Assembly: GCF_024585285.1 (NCBI RefSeq) | Contig: NZ_CP040755.1 | Coordinates: forward strand, 1,984,001-2,048,000 | DNA: 64,000 nucleotides | Origin: Colwellia sp. M166 | Lineage (GTDB): Bacteria; Pseudomonadota; Gammaproteobacteria; Enterobacterales; Alteromonadaceae | Direction of reading: 5' to 3' | Shown: piece after piece, positions 27,365 to 35,330 of the stretch | Numbering within the stretch: the stretch's first letter is position 1 | Layout: every line of letters starts with the position of its first letter | The notes under the pieces: generated by a model | The model's database searches: none | What the model was told of the DNA's origin: nothing | The model's input: only the letters and a program-made list of their open reading frames with translations | Program-made: the position numbers and the translations under genes

Positions 27365-28768
27365 TTATCTATAAAACTCAAGAGCGGCTAATCTAGCTTG
27401 CTTATGGTCAACAATAGCCGGCCAATAAAGCGTTAATTTTTCTTTGGCGAGATATTGATGCGGAAAATGAATTTCTTTATCAGGTAATTTCGCCAGCTCT
27501 GGTATGTACTTACGAACGAATTCACCTTTAGGATCAAATCTTTCGCTTTGTCGTATCGGGTTAAATACTCGAAAATAAGGCTGTGCATCACAGCCAGTAC
27601 TTGCCGCCCATTGCCAGCCACCATTATTCGCTGCAAGGTCGCCATCAATCAGCTTTTGCATAAAATATTTTTCACCCCAACGCCAATCAATCAATAAATG
27701 CTTAGTCAGAAAACTGGCGACCACCATACGGAGTCGATTGTGCATCCAACCCGTTTGATTCAATTGTCTCATGGCAGCATCAACTAGCGGATATCCGGTT
27801 TTACCTTCGCACCAAGCACTAAATAACGCAGGGTTATTAGGCCAAATGACGGCGCTATATTTAGCGTTAAAGCACTGATGCTTACATAAGCCTTGTTTAT
27901 GAAAGATTAAATTACGATAAAATTCACGCCAAATAAGCTCATTTAACCAGGTGAATTCTGGGCTATCTGATGCCACCAAAATATCAGGAAAACGCTGTAG
28001 AAATAACAGTAGTAAATAGCGTGGACTAATCGCACCTATAGCTAAATAAGGTGATAAGCCAGACGTGGCTTTAATAGCAGGAAAATCACGTTTTTCGCCG
28101 TAACTGGCGACTTTATTTTGATAAAAATCAGGTACTACCTGTTGCTCAACCTGCTCGGCCAAAGGCCAAGCGTCAGACTCACCAGTAGATGTTAGCAGCG
28201 GCATTAACTCAGCTACTTCTTGCTCAGCGATCGTCTCGGTTTTTACTGGGCTAGGTTTACCAAGATAGTCAAAACCATGTTGTCGAACGTACGTTAGCCA
28301 AGCCCGTTTAAAAGGAGTGAATACTTTATACATTTCACCGGTTTTATTGAGCACTTTGCCTTTCGCGACAATCACATCGCTTTCAAACATCCGTAATGGA
28401 ATACCTGTTGCTAAGCAAAGTTGGTCACGTTGATTTTCATTAAATTCAAGTTCTTGATTCACCACTACTTCTTTAACATTATGTAGCTGGCAATAGCGCT
28501 GTAAAAATGAAATTTGCTCAGAAAAATCATCACAATGTACAACCTCTAAGCTGATATTTAATGACAATAGCTGCTTGGCAAGCGCATTAACATGACGCTT
28601 GATAAAATCAATTTTTATCGACGACCAGTCATGAGCTAGCCATTGTTTTTCGCTGACAAAAAAAACAGCTTTACCGGGAAGTAAGCCGTTTTTTTGTGCC
28701 AGAAAATAATCTAAAGCCGGATTGTCGTGTATTCTAATATCGTTGCGAAACCAAAGTAACAAGGACAT
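27365..28768 (-). CDS. phrB: Deoxyribodipyrimidine photolyase
   Basis: Blue-light DNA repair enzyme that splits cyclobutane pyrimidine dimers with reduced FAD. The N-terminal antenna domain starts LLLWFRNDIRIHDNPAL. The FAD domain carries WMHNRLRMVVASFLTKHL and the signature WAASTGCDAQPYFRVFNP. Length (467) fits class I photolyases. The annotated ATG has an AAGGA site directly against it; a TTG two codons later sits at the normal six-base distance, so the true start may be slightly downstream. Its position in the sigma/ChrR operon fits induction by light and singlet oxygen. Confidence 0.93.
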   Translation of the reverse strand: MSLLLWFRNDIRIHDNPALDYFLAQKNGLLPGKAVFFVSEKQWLAHDWSSIKIDFIKRHVNALAKQLLSLNISLEVVHCDDFSEQISFLQRYCQLHNVKEVVVNQELEFNENQRDQLCLATGIPLRMFESDVIVAKGKVLNKTGEMYKVFTPFKRAWLTYVRQHGFDYLGKPSPVKTETIAEQEVAELMPLLTSTGESDAWPLAEQVEQQVVPDFYQNKVASYGEKRDFPAIKATSGLSPYLAIGAISPRYLLLLFLQRFPDILVASDSPEFTWLNELIWREFYRNLIFHKQGLCKHQCFNAKYSAVIWPNNPALFSAWCEGKTGYPLVDAAMRQLNQTGWMHNRLRMVVASFLTKHLLIDWRWGEKYFMQKLIDGDLAANNGGWQWAASTGCDAQPYFRVFNPIRQSERFDPKGEFVRKYIPELAKLPDKEIHFPHQYLAKEKLTLYWPAIVDHKQARLAALEFYR

Positions 28769-28787
28769 TCCTTAATAATCAAGTGGG

Positions 28788-29747
28788 TTAATATCCGTAT
28801 CTCAGCTTTAACGATTCAGGATAAGGATTTAAATACGCTTGCTGAGCTAAATAATCATTAGGGTGTGCTAACAAATAATGATTAACCAAGGTCAGTGGCA
28901 CCATCAGTGGCACTAATCCCGTACGGTAGGCATCAACTTGTGCAGATAACTCTTTTCGTTGCTCTGCGTTTAAGTACTTTGAGAAATACCCTTGAATATG
29001 TGACAAAGTATTAGAATGATTTTTACACGTTGCTTTTATTGTTAACGCGGCCATCAAGCCACTAATATATTGCTCTGCCATTTCTTCAACGGGTAAATCA
29101 GCACGCGCCAATAAACGTCCGAGCTCTTTATAAGCAACCAGATTATGGCTCATCACGGTATATTTATATTGCGCATGAAAACTGGTCAGTTTATGTTTGC
29201 TAATGCCTGACTCGACCAATGCCAACCAATGACGATAAGCGTAAACACGAGCAACAAAGTTTTCGCGAATAATAGGATCATTCAAGCGACCGTTCTCTTC
29301 ACAAGGTAGCAGCGGGTTCGCTTTCATTATTTCTCGAGAAAAAACCCCAATACCTTTTGCTTGTAGCGGATCGCCAGTCGGCGAATACACTTTAACGCGC
29401 TCCATGCCACAGCTTGGACTTTTAGCACAAAATACATAGCCACTGAGGTTTTTAGAGAATGACGCTACTTTTTTACCATAAGCTTTAATCTCACTAGTAA
29501 CATCACCCGAGCCGTCAGGGCGTGACACCTTGATCATCTGCTCGTCTTTAATCAACCGTATGGTTGGACGAGGAATTGGCATACCAACAGCTACTTCAGG
29601 GCAATAAGCCTTGTAAGTTACATGCTGGCTTAGCTCATGAATACAAAAATTTGATGGTTTGTTGCTCGCGTCAAAACGAACTTTTTCACCAATTAAACAA
29701 GCACTAATGCCAATAAGCACATCTTCTTTTGTAAATTTTTTATGCAT
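28788..29747 (-). CDS. DUF523-DUF1722 protein (YbgA-like)
   Basis: Two-domain protein. The N-terminal DUF523 part (about residues 1-155) shows three conserved Cys motifs, SACLIGEKVRFD, YCPEVAVGMPIPRPT and AKSPSCGMERV, which match the iron-sulphur site pattern of DUF523 enzymes such as thiouracil desulphurase TudS. The C-terminal DUF1722 part (about 190-310) is helical and YbgA-like. Two in-frame ATGs lie at 29753 and 29747; the second has a better-spaced GGGA site and is used. It sits between photolyase and chrR, a linkage seen in other gammaproteobacteria, suggesting a role in light or oxidative damage; the actual reaction is not established. Confidence 0.85.
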   Translation of the reverse strand: MHKKFTKEDVLIGISACLIGEKVRFDASNKPSNFCIHELSQHVTYKAYCPEVAVGMPIPRPTIRLIKDEQMIKVSRPDGSGDVTSEIKAYGKKVASFSKNLSGYVFCAKSPSCGMERVKVYSPTGDPLQAKGIGVFSREIMKANPLLPCEENGRLNDPIIRENFVARVYAYRHWLALVESGISKHKLTSFHAQYKYTVMSHNLVAYKELGRLLARADLPVEEMAEQYISGLMAALTIKATCKNHSNTLSHIQGYFSKYLNAEQRKELSAQVDAYRTGLVPLMVPLTLVNHYLLAHPNDYLAQQAYLNPYPESLKLRYGY

Positions 29748-29758
29748 AGTCATCCCAA

Positions 29759-30442
29759 CTAATAAATAAAAGAGCCAATAGGGTTAAGCAACTTGTTGAT
29801 ACCTTGAGTAAAATGCAAAGCATCATTGGCAACGGTATAGCAAAGACAGCCTTGCTCAGTCGCTGGCTGATGTTGATGGCGCTTATCTAGCATGATAAAA
29901 TCACCTTGCACATACTCACCTTGTTCATCAGCAAAGGTCCCTGCTAATAGTAAGGTTAGCTCAAAACCTTTGTGTGTGTGCTCAGGTATAGAACCGCCAG
30001 CGCCAATGTGCAATAAATTAGTATGAATTCCACCTTCATCTAACAAGATGCGTGCCCGTGATAATTTACCTATTTGAGCGGTTTTTCCTAATGACATATT
30101 TCGTAGCGCATTAGGTAAAACATACTGTGTGCCTTTAAAACTAACCGAGCGTTCAACGCTAGCGGCTTTCATCGGCTCAACATCATCAGAAGCGGTAATT
30201 TGGCCAATGATGTCGTCAAAATCTAATTCAGCAGCTTTCGTGTCGGCATCATCAACAATAAACTCGGCATCAAAGCTTTCTTCAAAACTTGCCTCTGCCA
30301 CTTGTTCAGTGAGTTGAGTTACTTTTTGTTGGCACAAAGGACACATTTCAGCATGTATTGCGATACCAGCAGCAAGTGAAGCCGGTAAGTCACCATCAAC
30401 AAAACTTTGTAATAAGGAAAATTTAGGGTGGTGTTTAATCAT
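29759..30442 (-). CDS. chrR: ChrR-type zinc anti-sigma factor
   Basis: Holds the ECF sigma factor inactive until singlet oxygen or related stress. The N-terminal anti-sigma domain has the zinc ligand set His at 4/5, His30, Cys34 and Cys37 (HAEMCPLCQQ), equal in spacing to Rhodobacter ChrR. The C-terminal cupin domain has the metal-binding pattern PEHTHKGFELTLLLAG with a later RHQHQP, also as in ChrR. The ATG at 30442 follows a GGAG site by six bases and overlaps the sigma gene by 8 bp; a TTG at 30454 that would extend the ORF is less likely because it covers the ribosome site. Confidence 0.92.
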   Translation of the reverse strand: MIKHHPKFSLLQSFVDGDLPASLAAGIAIHAEMCPLCQQKVTQLTEQVAEASFEESFDAEFIVDDADTKAAELDFDDIIGQITASDDVEPMKAASVERSVSFKGTQYVLPNALRNMSLGKTAQIGKLSRARILLDEGGIHTNLLHIGAGGSIPEHTHKGFELTLLLAGTFADEQGEYVQGDFIMLDKRHQHQPATEQGCLCYTVANDALHFTQGINKLLNPIGSFIY

Positions 30443-31061
30443 GATGATCTCCAAGTTTCAACTTTAGTTTGCCAAGGGCAAGTCGAAGCCGCGATTTTAT
30501 CGTGCCAAGCGGTAAATTAAGATGAACAGCAAGTTGCTCTTGTGACATCTCCATAAAATAAAAACCTTTAACCACTTGCTGCTGATTTTCAGGCAGGGTT
30601 TCAATAACGCCGAGTAAATTACGACTTTGAATATGGTCAGTAAAACTTTCATCTTCGGTGTTTAATGCTTCAGCTATCGGCCAAATATCATCACTGAGAT
30701 TGTCTTCTTTATTGGCTTTCATTTTGCGCAATAGGTCAAAGGTCACGTTACGCATTATGGTGTATACCCATGTGGTGGCAGCACCTTTACTATCATCAAA
30801 TAAATGTGCCTTGCGCCAAACATTGCTCATGGTGTCTTGTAACACTTCAGCGGCAAGCGCCTCATTGTTCAGTTTGCTTTGAGCAATACGCTGTATTTTA
30901 GGGGCAAAGAATTTAAACACGCCAGTAAATGCTTGTTTGTCTCTATCAACCGCTATTGATTTAAGCCATTGACAAAGTTGGGAATGATCGATTTTATTAG
31001 TCATGCTACTAGATGTAGCAGCTGTTTGACGACTTGGCAACTCTGAATGAACAGACTGCAT
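30435..31061 (-). CDS. rpoE: ECF sigma factor, RpoE/ChrR (ECF11-like) type
   Basis: A 208-residue group IV sigma factor. Region 2 runs over about residues 40-110 (FKFFAPKIQRIAQ, then AAEVLQDTMSNVWRKA and WVYTIMRNVTFDLLRK); region 4 over about 150-205 (LPENQQQVVKGFYFMEMSQEQLA and GTIKSRLRLALGKL). The GTIKSR helix recognises the -35 element. It overlaps chrR, its antagonist. The family responds to singlet oxygen in photosynthetic and marine bacteria. The ATG at 31061 is used; an internal ATG at residue 20 has no ribosome site. A likely self-controlled promoter lies 32-60 bp upstream. Confidence 0.92.
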   Translation of the reverse strand: MQSVHSELPSRQTAATSSSMTNKIDHSQLCQWLKSIAVDRDKQAFTGVFKFFAPKIQRIAQSKLNNEALAAEVLQDTMSNVWRKAHLFDDSKGAATTWVYTIMRNVTFDLLRKMKANKEDNLSDDIWPIAEALNTEDESFTDHIQSRNLLGVIETLPENQQQVVKGFYFMEMSQEQLAVHLNLPLGTIKSRLRLALGKLKLKLGDHHD

Positions 31062-31092
31062 AATTCTTACCCATTATTTCACTGATATTAAT

Positions 31093-31121
31093 TTATACGC
31101 AGTAAAAATGGCTTGAGATCA
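31093..31121 (-). promoter_or_regulatory. Putative sigma-E/ChrR-type promoter of the sigma gene
   Basis: On the minus strand TGATCT (31116-31121) and GTATAA (31093-31098) are separated by 17 bp, ending about 32 bp before the rpoE start. TGATC is the known -35 core of RpoE/ChrR sigma factors. The same pair recurs upstream of the LON-domain gene at 31759-31786, both with a C just before GTATAA, which makes a shared ECF promoter likely. Confidence 0.7.
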
Positions 31122-31150
31122 CATTTTTTCATTTTATTTTTCAGCAACAG

Positions 31151-31720
31151 TTATTGCTCAGCTAAAATAATACTTTGTAAAAACTCTTTCGCAGCACTAA
31201 ATGAGCCTGACTCGACAAATAAACGTTTTTCATCGATAGTCACCGGCAGTAGTTCTAACCAACGTGCCACCACCCAACTGCTTTGGCTAAAGTATGGCGT
31301 AGGGTATAAAGCGTTTAATTCCACGTTGTCATCAAAGACCTTACTTAACGACTGTGCAAGCGGATCGGCTGTTTCATCTATGCCACTGTCTGACCAATGA
31401 GCTTTAACGCTGACATCACCATGATGAAGCTTGTCTTGATCTTGTGTCATGGCGTTAATATCAACTAAGCACTTACAGCGCACATCTATCAATAACAAGC
31501 CATCGTCACCCTGATCGAAGTTAACAATTTCAACCCAACTACCGGTTGGCATATCACTAACGTTTTCAGCTTTGTCATACGCTAAAATAACAAAACCGTC
31601 ATGTTTCATCGCATGGGCAACCATTTTTAAATAGCGCTTTTCAAAAATGCGCAAGCGAGTTAGCCCTTGTGGTAACAAGAAGACTGGTAATGGAAAAATA
31701 GGTAAGTTCACTGTTGTCAT
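31151..31720 (-). CDS. LON-domain (Lon substrate-binding-like) protein
   Basis: A 189-residue stand-alone LON N-terminal domain: LPIFPLPVFLLPQGLTRLRIFEKRYLKMV at the start, followed by the strand pattern GSWVEIVNF and LLLIDVRCKCLV. There is no ATPase or protease part. Such proteins are common near photolyase/ChrR clusters; the function is unknown, possibly peptide or damaged-protein recognition. It reads towards rpoE, and a site like the sigma-E promoter lies 39 bp upstream of its ATG, so it is probably part of the same regulon. Confidence 0.85.
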   Translation of the reverse strand: MTTVNLPIFPLPVFLLPQGLTRLRIFEKRYLKMVAHAMKHDGFVILAYDKAENVSDMPTGSWVEIVNFDQGDDGLLLIDVRCKCLVDINAMTQDQDKLHHGDVSVKAHWSDSGIDETADPLAQSLSKVFDDNVELNALYPTPYFSQSSWVVARWLELLPVTIDEKRLFVESGSFSAAKEFLQSIILAEQ

Positions 31721-31758
31721 AGTTTCACAATAATAAATGCAGCTGAGTTGATAGAGTG

Positions 31759-31786
31759 TTATACGTAGAAAAATACAAAACGATCA
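31759..31786 (-). promoter_or_regulatory. Putative sigma-E/ChrR-type promoter of the LON-domain gene
   Basis: Minus strand TGATCG (31781-31786) and GTATAA (31759-31764), 16 bp apart, preceded by C at the -10. It nearly duplicates the site upstream of rpoE. Its -35 abuts the T-run of the terminator of the preceding operon. Confidence 0.68.
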
Positions 31787-31826
31787 AAAAAAAGCCCCGA
31801 CAGCAAATATATTGCATAATAGGGGC
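31786..31826 (-). terminator. Intrinsic terminator of the DUF2878/chalcone-isomerase-like/DUF3833 operon
   Basis: On the minus strand, GCCCC (31822-31826) pairs with GGGGC (31794-31798), with an inner GCAA/TTGC stem, followed by eight T (31786-31793). It lies 85 bp after the DUF3833 stop. The end of the T-run touches the -35 box of the next gene's promoter. Confidence 0.85.
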
Positions 31827-31910
31827 AAAGGACACACAGCAAGTAGTGATAAATTTCCTCGTTACACAGCACGATATAAAACACGGCATACCATTATTAG
31901 TTTTAGCGCT

Positions 31911-32462
31911 CTATCGACAGGTTTTTTCTGGTATCTGTTTGTCAAAAAATAAGCTTATTTCCGCCAGCGTTACGCCAATTTTTTTCATTTCGGTACGATT
32001 AAAAACACGATACTCATCTATTTGATACATCCAATCATCAAGCGAAAATTCTATGGTTTCGCCGTCAATAGGCACTAATAAGTCATATTGCCATTGAAAA
32101 GCAAAACCGACTTGCTGACCAAAAGCTTCACCAACAACATCTTCCGCACTGCCTTGATATCTGCCCTGCGGGAGCTTTTTAAGCTGCCAATTACGATAAC
32201 TTACTTCACCATCGGCAAAATAAAACACTTCCTTTAACAGGCCATTATCACCCTGCCATTGGCCGTCAATTTCAACACAAAATCGACGCGTCACATTGTC
32301 GGTATAATCTTGCACCATGCCCCACGCGATAAGCTTGCCGGAAAAATATTGCGCAATATCGAGTTCAGGCGAGCTTGCTTGATAATCTTTTAGTTGCGTT
32401 GTGCAGCTCGATAACAACAATATCACCGTGGCAAGAGCACTGAATTTATAATGCCATTTCAT
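31911..32462 (-). CDS. DUF3833 lipoprotein
   Basis: A 183-residue lipoprotein with lipobox LLSSCTTQ and the DUF3833 pattern: SPELDIAQYFSGKLIAWG, WQGDNGLLKEVFYFADGE, and GEAFGQQVGFAFQW followed by DDWMYQIDEYRVFNRTEMKKIGV. The fold resembles a small beta-barrel able to bind lipid, but function is not established. It overlaps the upstream chalcone-isomerase-like gene by 4 bp. DUF3833, chalcone-isomerase-like and DUF2878 proteins usually travel together beside photolyase/CFA clusters. Confidence 0.85.
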   Translation of the reverse strand: MKWHYKFSALATVILLLSSCTTQLKDYQASSPELDIAQYFSGKLIAWGMVQDYTDNVTRRFCVEIDGQWQGDNGLLKEVFYFADGEVSYRNWQLKKLPQGRYQGSAEDVVGEAFGQQVGFAFQWQYDLLVPIDGETIEFSLDDWMYQIDEYRVFNRTEMKKIGVTLAEISLFFDKQIPEKTCR

Positions 32463-33070
32463 ATTAACTCTCCAAGTAGTTGCTGACGTAATTTCGGCTC
32501 GCTCGTGTTTTCATCTAGCCAAATAGCAAGAAACAGCTGAGCGAAAGTGGCACTGTCAATTACCCCTATTCTGTGCCGATTTAAATAAAATGTCGTACTG
32601 TTTGCTTGGCTTAACATTGATAGTTGATCACCGGCCTTTATGTCTGGCCAAATGCCCGCTAATAACGGCAAAAATTCGATATAATCATCTTCATCAAGTG
32701 CTAAATGACGCCACTGCGAAAGGGTATTTTCTAATAATTCTGCTTTACTAATATCGCGTAAATAATGAATTTCAAACAAAGCATGCTGACAAGTATGACT
32801 AAACGGTGGTTGCCCATCAGTGGTTAATAATGTGCTTTGGTAGATATCCCAGAACAATACTGAGAACTTAGCGCTACCTAACAACTGAAAATGCTGCTCA
32901 GCAATCGACGGCGCTAATTCATCGACCGTCATGGGAGTTTGCTCAGTCGCTCGACATTGGGTCATGCGTTTAGCATTATCAGCTGCAATATCGTTACTTG
33001 CTTGAGCGCTTGAAAACATGGTGCTGAGCGACATTATCAAAACAATAAAGTAATTAAAGTTGCGCAACAT
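32459..33070 (-). CDS. Chalcone-isomerase-like secreted protein
   Basis: The mature part resembles the bacterial chalcone isomerase-like family: FQLLGSAKFSVLFWDIYQSTLL and FEIHYLRDISKAELLENTLSQWRHL, ending in RHRIGVIDSATFAQLFLAIWLDE. The ATG at 33070 gives a clean signal peptide (to about SSAQA) and follows a GAGGAG site; an upstream in-frame start at 33100 would bury the signal, so it is rejected. It overlaps the DUF2878 gene by 17 bp. The fold binds fatty acids in relatives, which would match a lipid-stress role, but this is inference. Confidence 0.82.
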   Translation of the reverse strand: MLRNFNYFIVLIMSLSTMFSSAQASNDIAADNAKRMTQCRATEQTPMTVDELAPSIAEQHFQLLGSAKFSVLFWDIYQSTLLTTDGQPPFSHTCQHALFEIHYLRDISKAELLENTLSQWRHLALDEDDYIEFLPLLAGIWPDIKAGDQLSMLSQANSTTFYLNRHRIGVIDSATFAQLFLAIWLDENTSEPKLRQQLLGELI

Positions 33071-33590
33071 GGTTTTTCTCCTCAATTTGAAGCCAAGCAC
33101 TTAAGGCAAAAACAAGCACCATTAATGGTCCCCATAAACCAGCAAGCAGTAAGTAGCTCAACTCAAACGGTGGCGTGATATAGACCACAGAAAACTTTGC
33201 CCCAGCCAAGTAACTTAACGGCGCAAAAATAGCGCCTATCAAGCATTGTAATATTTTAGAATTTGCCAAAAAACCTAAGCTGTGTCGCACCGTAGCGGCA
33301 AAACATAACCACAGGGTAATTAGCCAAAATGGTAACTGCGTAGATCCAGGAAAAACAAAAGTTCCTGAATAAATCAAAGCGCTATCTAATAACACGCCCA
33401 CACCAGCAACAATCAAAATAAGCACTAACTCATTTTTATCTGCTTGGTAGTACAGATGAAGCAACAGCATTATCACTGCAATTGGAATAAAAACATTGCC
33501 AAGTAAGATCAGCCCGAACCAAATGGCATTGAAACCCAGTAAGTTAACTAGGATTAGATTATTGCTTAAGGTTAAGCTCGGTTTTATCAC
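33054..33590 (-). CDS. DUF2878 membrane protein
   Basis: A 178-residue protein with about five hydrophobic segments and the DUF2878-like pattern NLLGFNAIWFGLILLGN at the N-terminus and PFWLITLWLCFAATVRHSL in the middle. The best start is GTG at 33590; no ATG gives a full first helix. It begins the three-gene operon with the chalcone-isomerase-like and DUF3833 genes. No TGATC/GTATAA promoter was found upstream. Function unknown. Confidence 0.8.
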   Translation of the reverse strand: MIKPSLTLSNNLILVNLLGFNAIWFGLILLGNVFIPIAVIMLLLHLYYQADKNELVLILIVAGVGVLLDSALIYSGTFVFPGSTQLPFWLITLWLCFAATVRHSLGFLANSKILQCLIGAIFAPLSYLAGAKFSVVYITPPFELSYLLLAGLWGPLMVLVFALSAWLQIEEKNHVAQL

Positions 33591-33812
33591 GCTTTATCAC
33601 AACAATTTTATTATCTTGACGGACAATACGTAAGTAATAGGTATTTGGATTAGTCTGATAAAAATAATTATTTGAACAACAATGCTGCTGACAAGAGAAA
33701 TAAGTTAAATGCGATGTGATCTATAGCGAGGCGAAAGCGAGCGACGTCTCGCTCACTTTAATGATGTTAACTGAATGTTCTAGTGATGAGAATTAGCAAA
33801 AACGTTAGTACG
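33591..33812. other. Intergenic, no feature recognised
   Basis: About 220 bases upstream of the DUF2878 operon. It should hold that operon's promoter, but no recognisable motif, hairpin or small ORF with a ribosome site was seen. Confidence 0.4.
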
Positions 33813-34205
33813 TTAGCGTGACTTTAAGTTGACCACAAATGGCTTACCGCCGTAACCATGCTTATTGCACTTGGCCCGTACAATGACCTTAGAAAGCTCT
33901 GATGGGACACTGATATTACACTTGCTGCGAGTGAATGGTTGTTCATTAACATGAGGATGACCCAGTAAACGAAAGGCTATTTGATTACCGTCAGGGTCGA
34001 GCACCTGCCAACCATCGGCGTAATGTTGCCAACCTTGATCATTATGTCGAACCGACGTACCAAAGCACCAACTGCCATCAGCTTTCTGCGTCGCAAGCAC
34101 ACCTGTCACCTGAGCGAACTCTAGGGACGTAGAGTAAGTGTCTAAATCTGGCTTTTCTGCAAATACCGACGATGCAAATAGCGATAATAGTAGTAGTGTT
34201 CTCAT
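33813..34205 (-). CDS. Small secreted protein of unknown function
   Basis: A 130-residue protein with a clear signal peptide (MRTLLLLSLFASSVFA) and a mature part with three Cys (in GSWCFGT, RSKCNIS and RAKCNKHG), which could form a disulphide in the periplasm. A GAGGA site precedes the ATG. I do not recognise a family; the chain has a small beta-rich look. It is preceded by 98 bp without a gene and reads in the same direction as the next upstream ORF. Confidence 0.7.
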   Translation of the reverse strand: MRTLLLLSLFASSVFAEKPDLDTYSTSLEFAQVTGVLATQKADGSWCFGTSVRHNDQGWQHYADGWQVLDPDGNQIAFRLLGHPHVNEQPFTRSKCNISVPSELSKVIVRAKCNKHGYGGKPFVVNLKSR

Positions 34206-34303
34206 GTGTTCCTCGTTTAGTCACTGGCCAAATAATAGCCTGAGTAGATATTAATTAAATCTCTAGCAAAGCGAAATCGAGCAAACGCTTCCGCTTAAAG
34301 TTC

Positions 34304-34942
34304 CTATGCTTTTTTGAAATTGGCTTTCTTATTAGCTTGTAGCTCTGCAATCGGTTTAGCTCGCCGGTATAAAGCAAGTAACATTTTTAACTGAACTAAT
34401 TCATCGCCTTTCGATATTTTGTGCAAAGACTGAACTTGGTTATTAGTTAGACTGAAGCCTTCATGCAACTGTTTTATCGAGTTTTTTACAAAAATAATTT
34501 CTTCTCTTAATTGTTTAGCTTCTAGATCTTTAATTTTTAGTTGAGTCAATTTACGCTTTTGATATTGCGAGTAAATTAAACTGTAAGTTCCTGCGATACT
34601 CGCAATAGAAGCACATATAGATGAAACAATAATACCAATATCTTTTGCTACCTCTGTAATTAATGTTAATTCAATGAAGCCTGGAGATGCATATTGGATG
34701 CGTTTCACTTCTGGGTTATTTTCGGGAGGAACAAGTCTCCCCATTATACTAAAAAACCCAACAACACTACCGCCACCTAACCAAGGCATTCTTTCAAATT
34801 CTAATTGTGAAAGTTGATTACTCTCAACAGAACGTAAGGCATAAAAAAAACCATACAGTTGCATATATTCTTTTGTCAGTATTGCGAAATCTTCTAATTT
34901 CCATCTTTCATCCAAAAGTATGTATGAATTACCTTTTTGCAT
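34304..34942 (-). CDS. Unrecognised protein with one membrane helix
   Basis: A 212-residue protein with an AAGGAG site ahead of the ATG, so translation is likely. The N-terminal 95 residues are soluble and not similar to anything I know. A hydrophobic helix of about 20 residues (IGIIVSSICASIASIAGTYS) is followed by a charged, coiled-coil-like tail to the end. The layout is that of a membrane-tethered coiled-coil protein. It has no conserved operon context in view. Confidence 0.65.
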   Translation of the reverse strand: MQKGNSYILLDERWKLEDFAILTKEYMQLYGFFYALRSVESNQLSQLEFERMPWLGGGSVVGFFSIMGRLVPPENNPEVKRIQYASPGFIELTLITEVAKDIGIIVSSICASIASIAGTYSLIYSQYQKRKLTQLKIKDLEAKQLREEIIFVKNSIKQLHEGFSLTNNQVQSLHKISKGDELVQLKMLLALYRRAKPIAELQANKKANFKKA

Positions 34943-34990
34943 GATACTCCTTAGTTGAAGTTAACATTTACGCATAACAACTTAACCAAA

Positions 34991-35019
34991 GGAAACTTTG
35001 TTCCTACAAGAAAGTTTCC
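34991..35019. repeat. Inverted repeat upstream of the 34304-34942 gene
   Basis: GGAAACTTT (34991-34999) and its perfect complement (35011-35019) flank an 11-base loop, about 50 bp before the start of the membrane protein gene. No T-run follows on either strand, so an operator or mRNA leader structure is more likely than a terminator. Confidence 0.5.
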
Positions 35020-35248
35020 ATCTTATTTACCTATTAATAACAAATCCTTGTAGCGATTACCACTGCTTACTTGTAAGTAAAACTAGCTAAAATTTAGAAC
35101 GAAATGAGGAAAGTATCTCAATTTTATGATTTGGCTTATGGCTAAGGAGGATGCACAAAACGGCGATATTTAAAGCAGTAAATGATTAACAAGCTTTGCA
35201 GTATTTAACTTTGCTATTTACTGCAGACATTTGAAATGACAAAAAGCA

Positions 35249-35275
35249 CAAAGCAGCCCAACAAGGGCTGCTTTG
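35249..35275 (-). terminator. Terminator after the glyoxalase-fold gene
   Basis: An 11-bp perfect stem (35249-35259 and 35265-35275) with a 5-base loop. On the minus strand it is followed by TGCTTTTTG, consistent with termination after the 35331-35834 gene. Confidence 0.8.
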
Positions 35276-35330
35276 TTTCATGTACTGCCTAAATTCCGTA
35301 ACTTAGAGCAGAAAATCTAGCGCCAATAAC

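Larger units (their letters stand above)
34943..35330. other. Intergenic region with two hairpins
   Basis: About 390 bases between two minus-strand genes. It contains a 9-bp inverted repeat (34991-35019) and the terminator-like hairpin at 35249-35275, listed separately. No ORF with a believable ribosome site was found. Confidence 0.5.
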
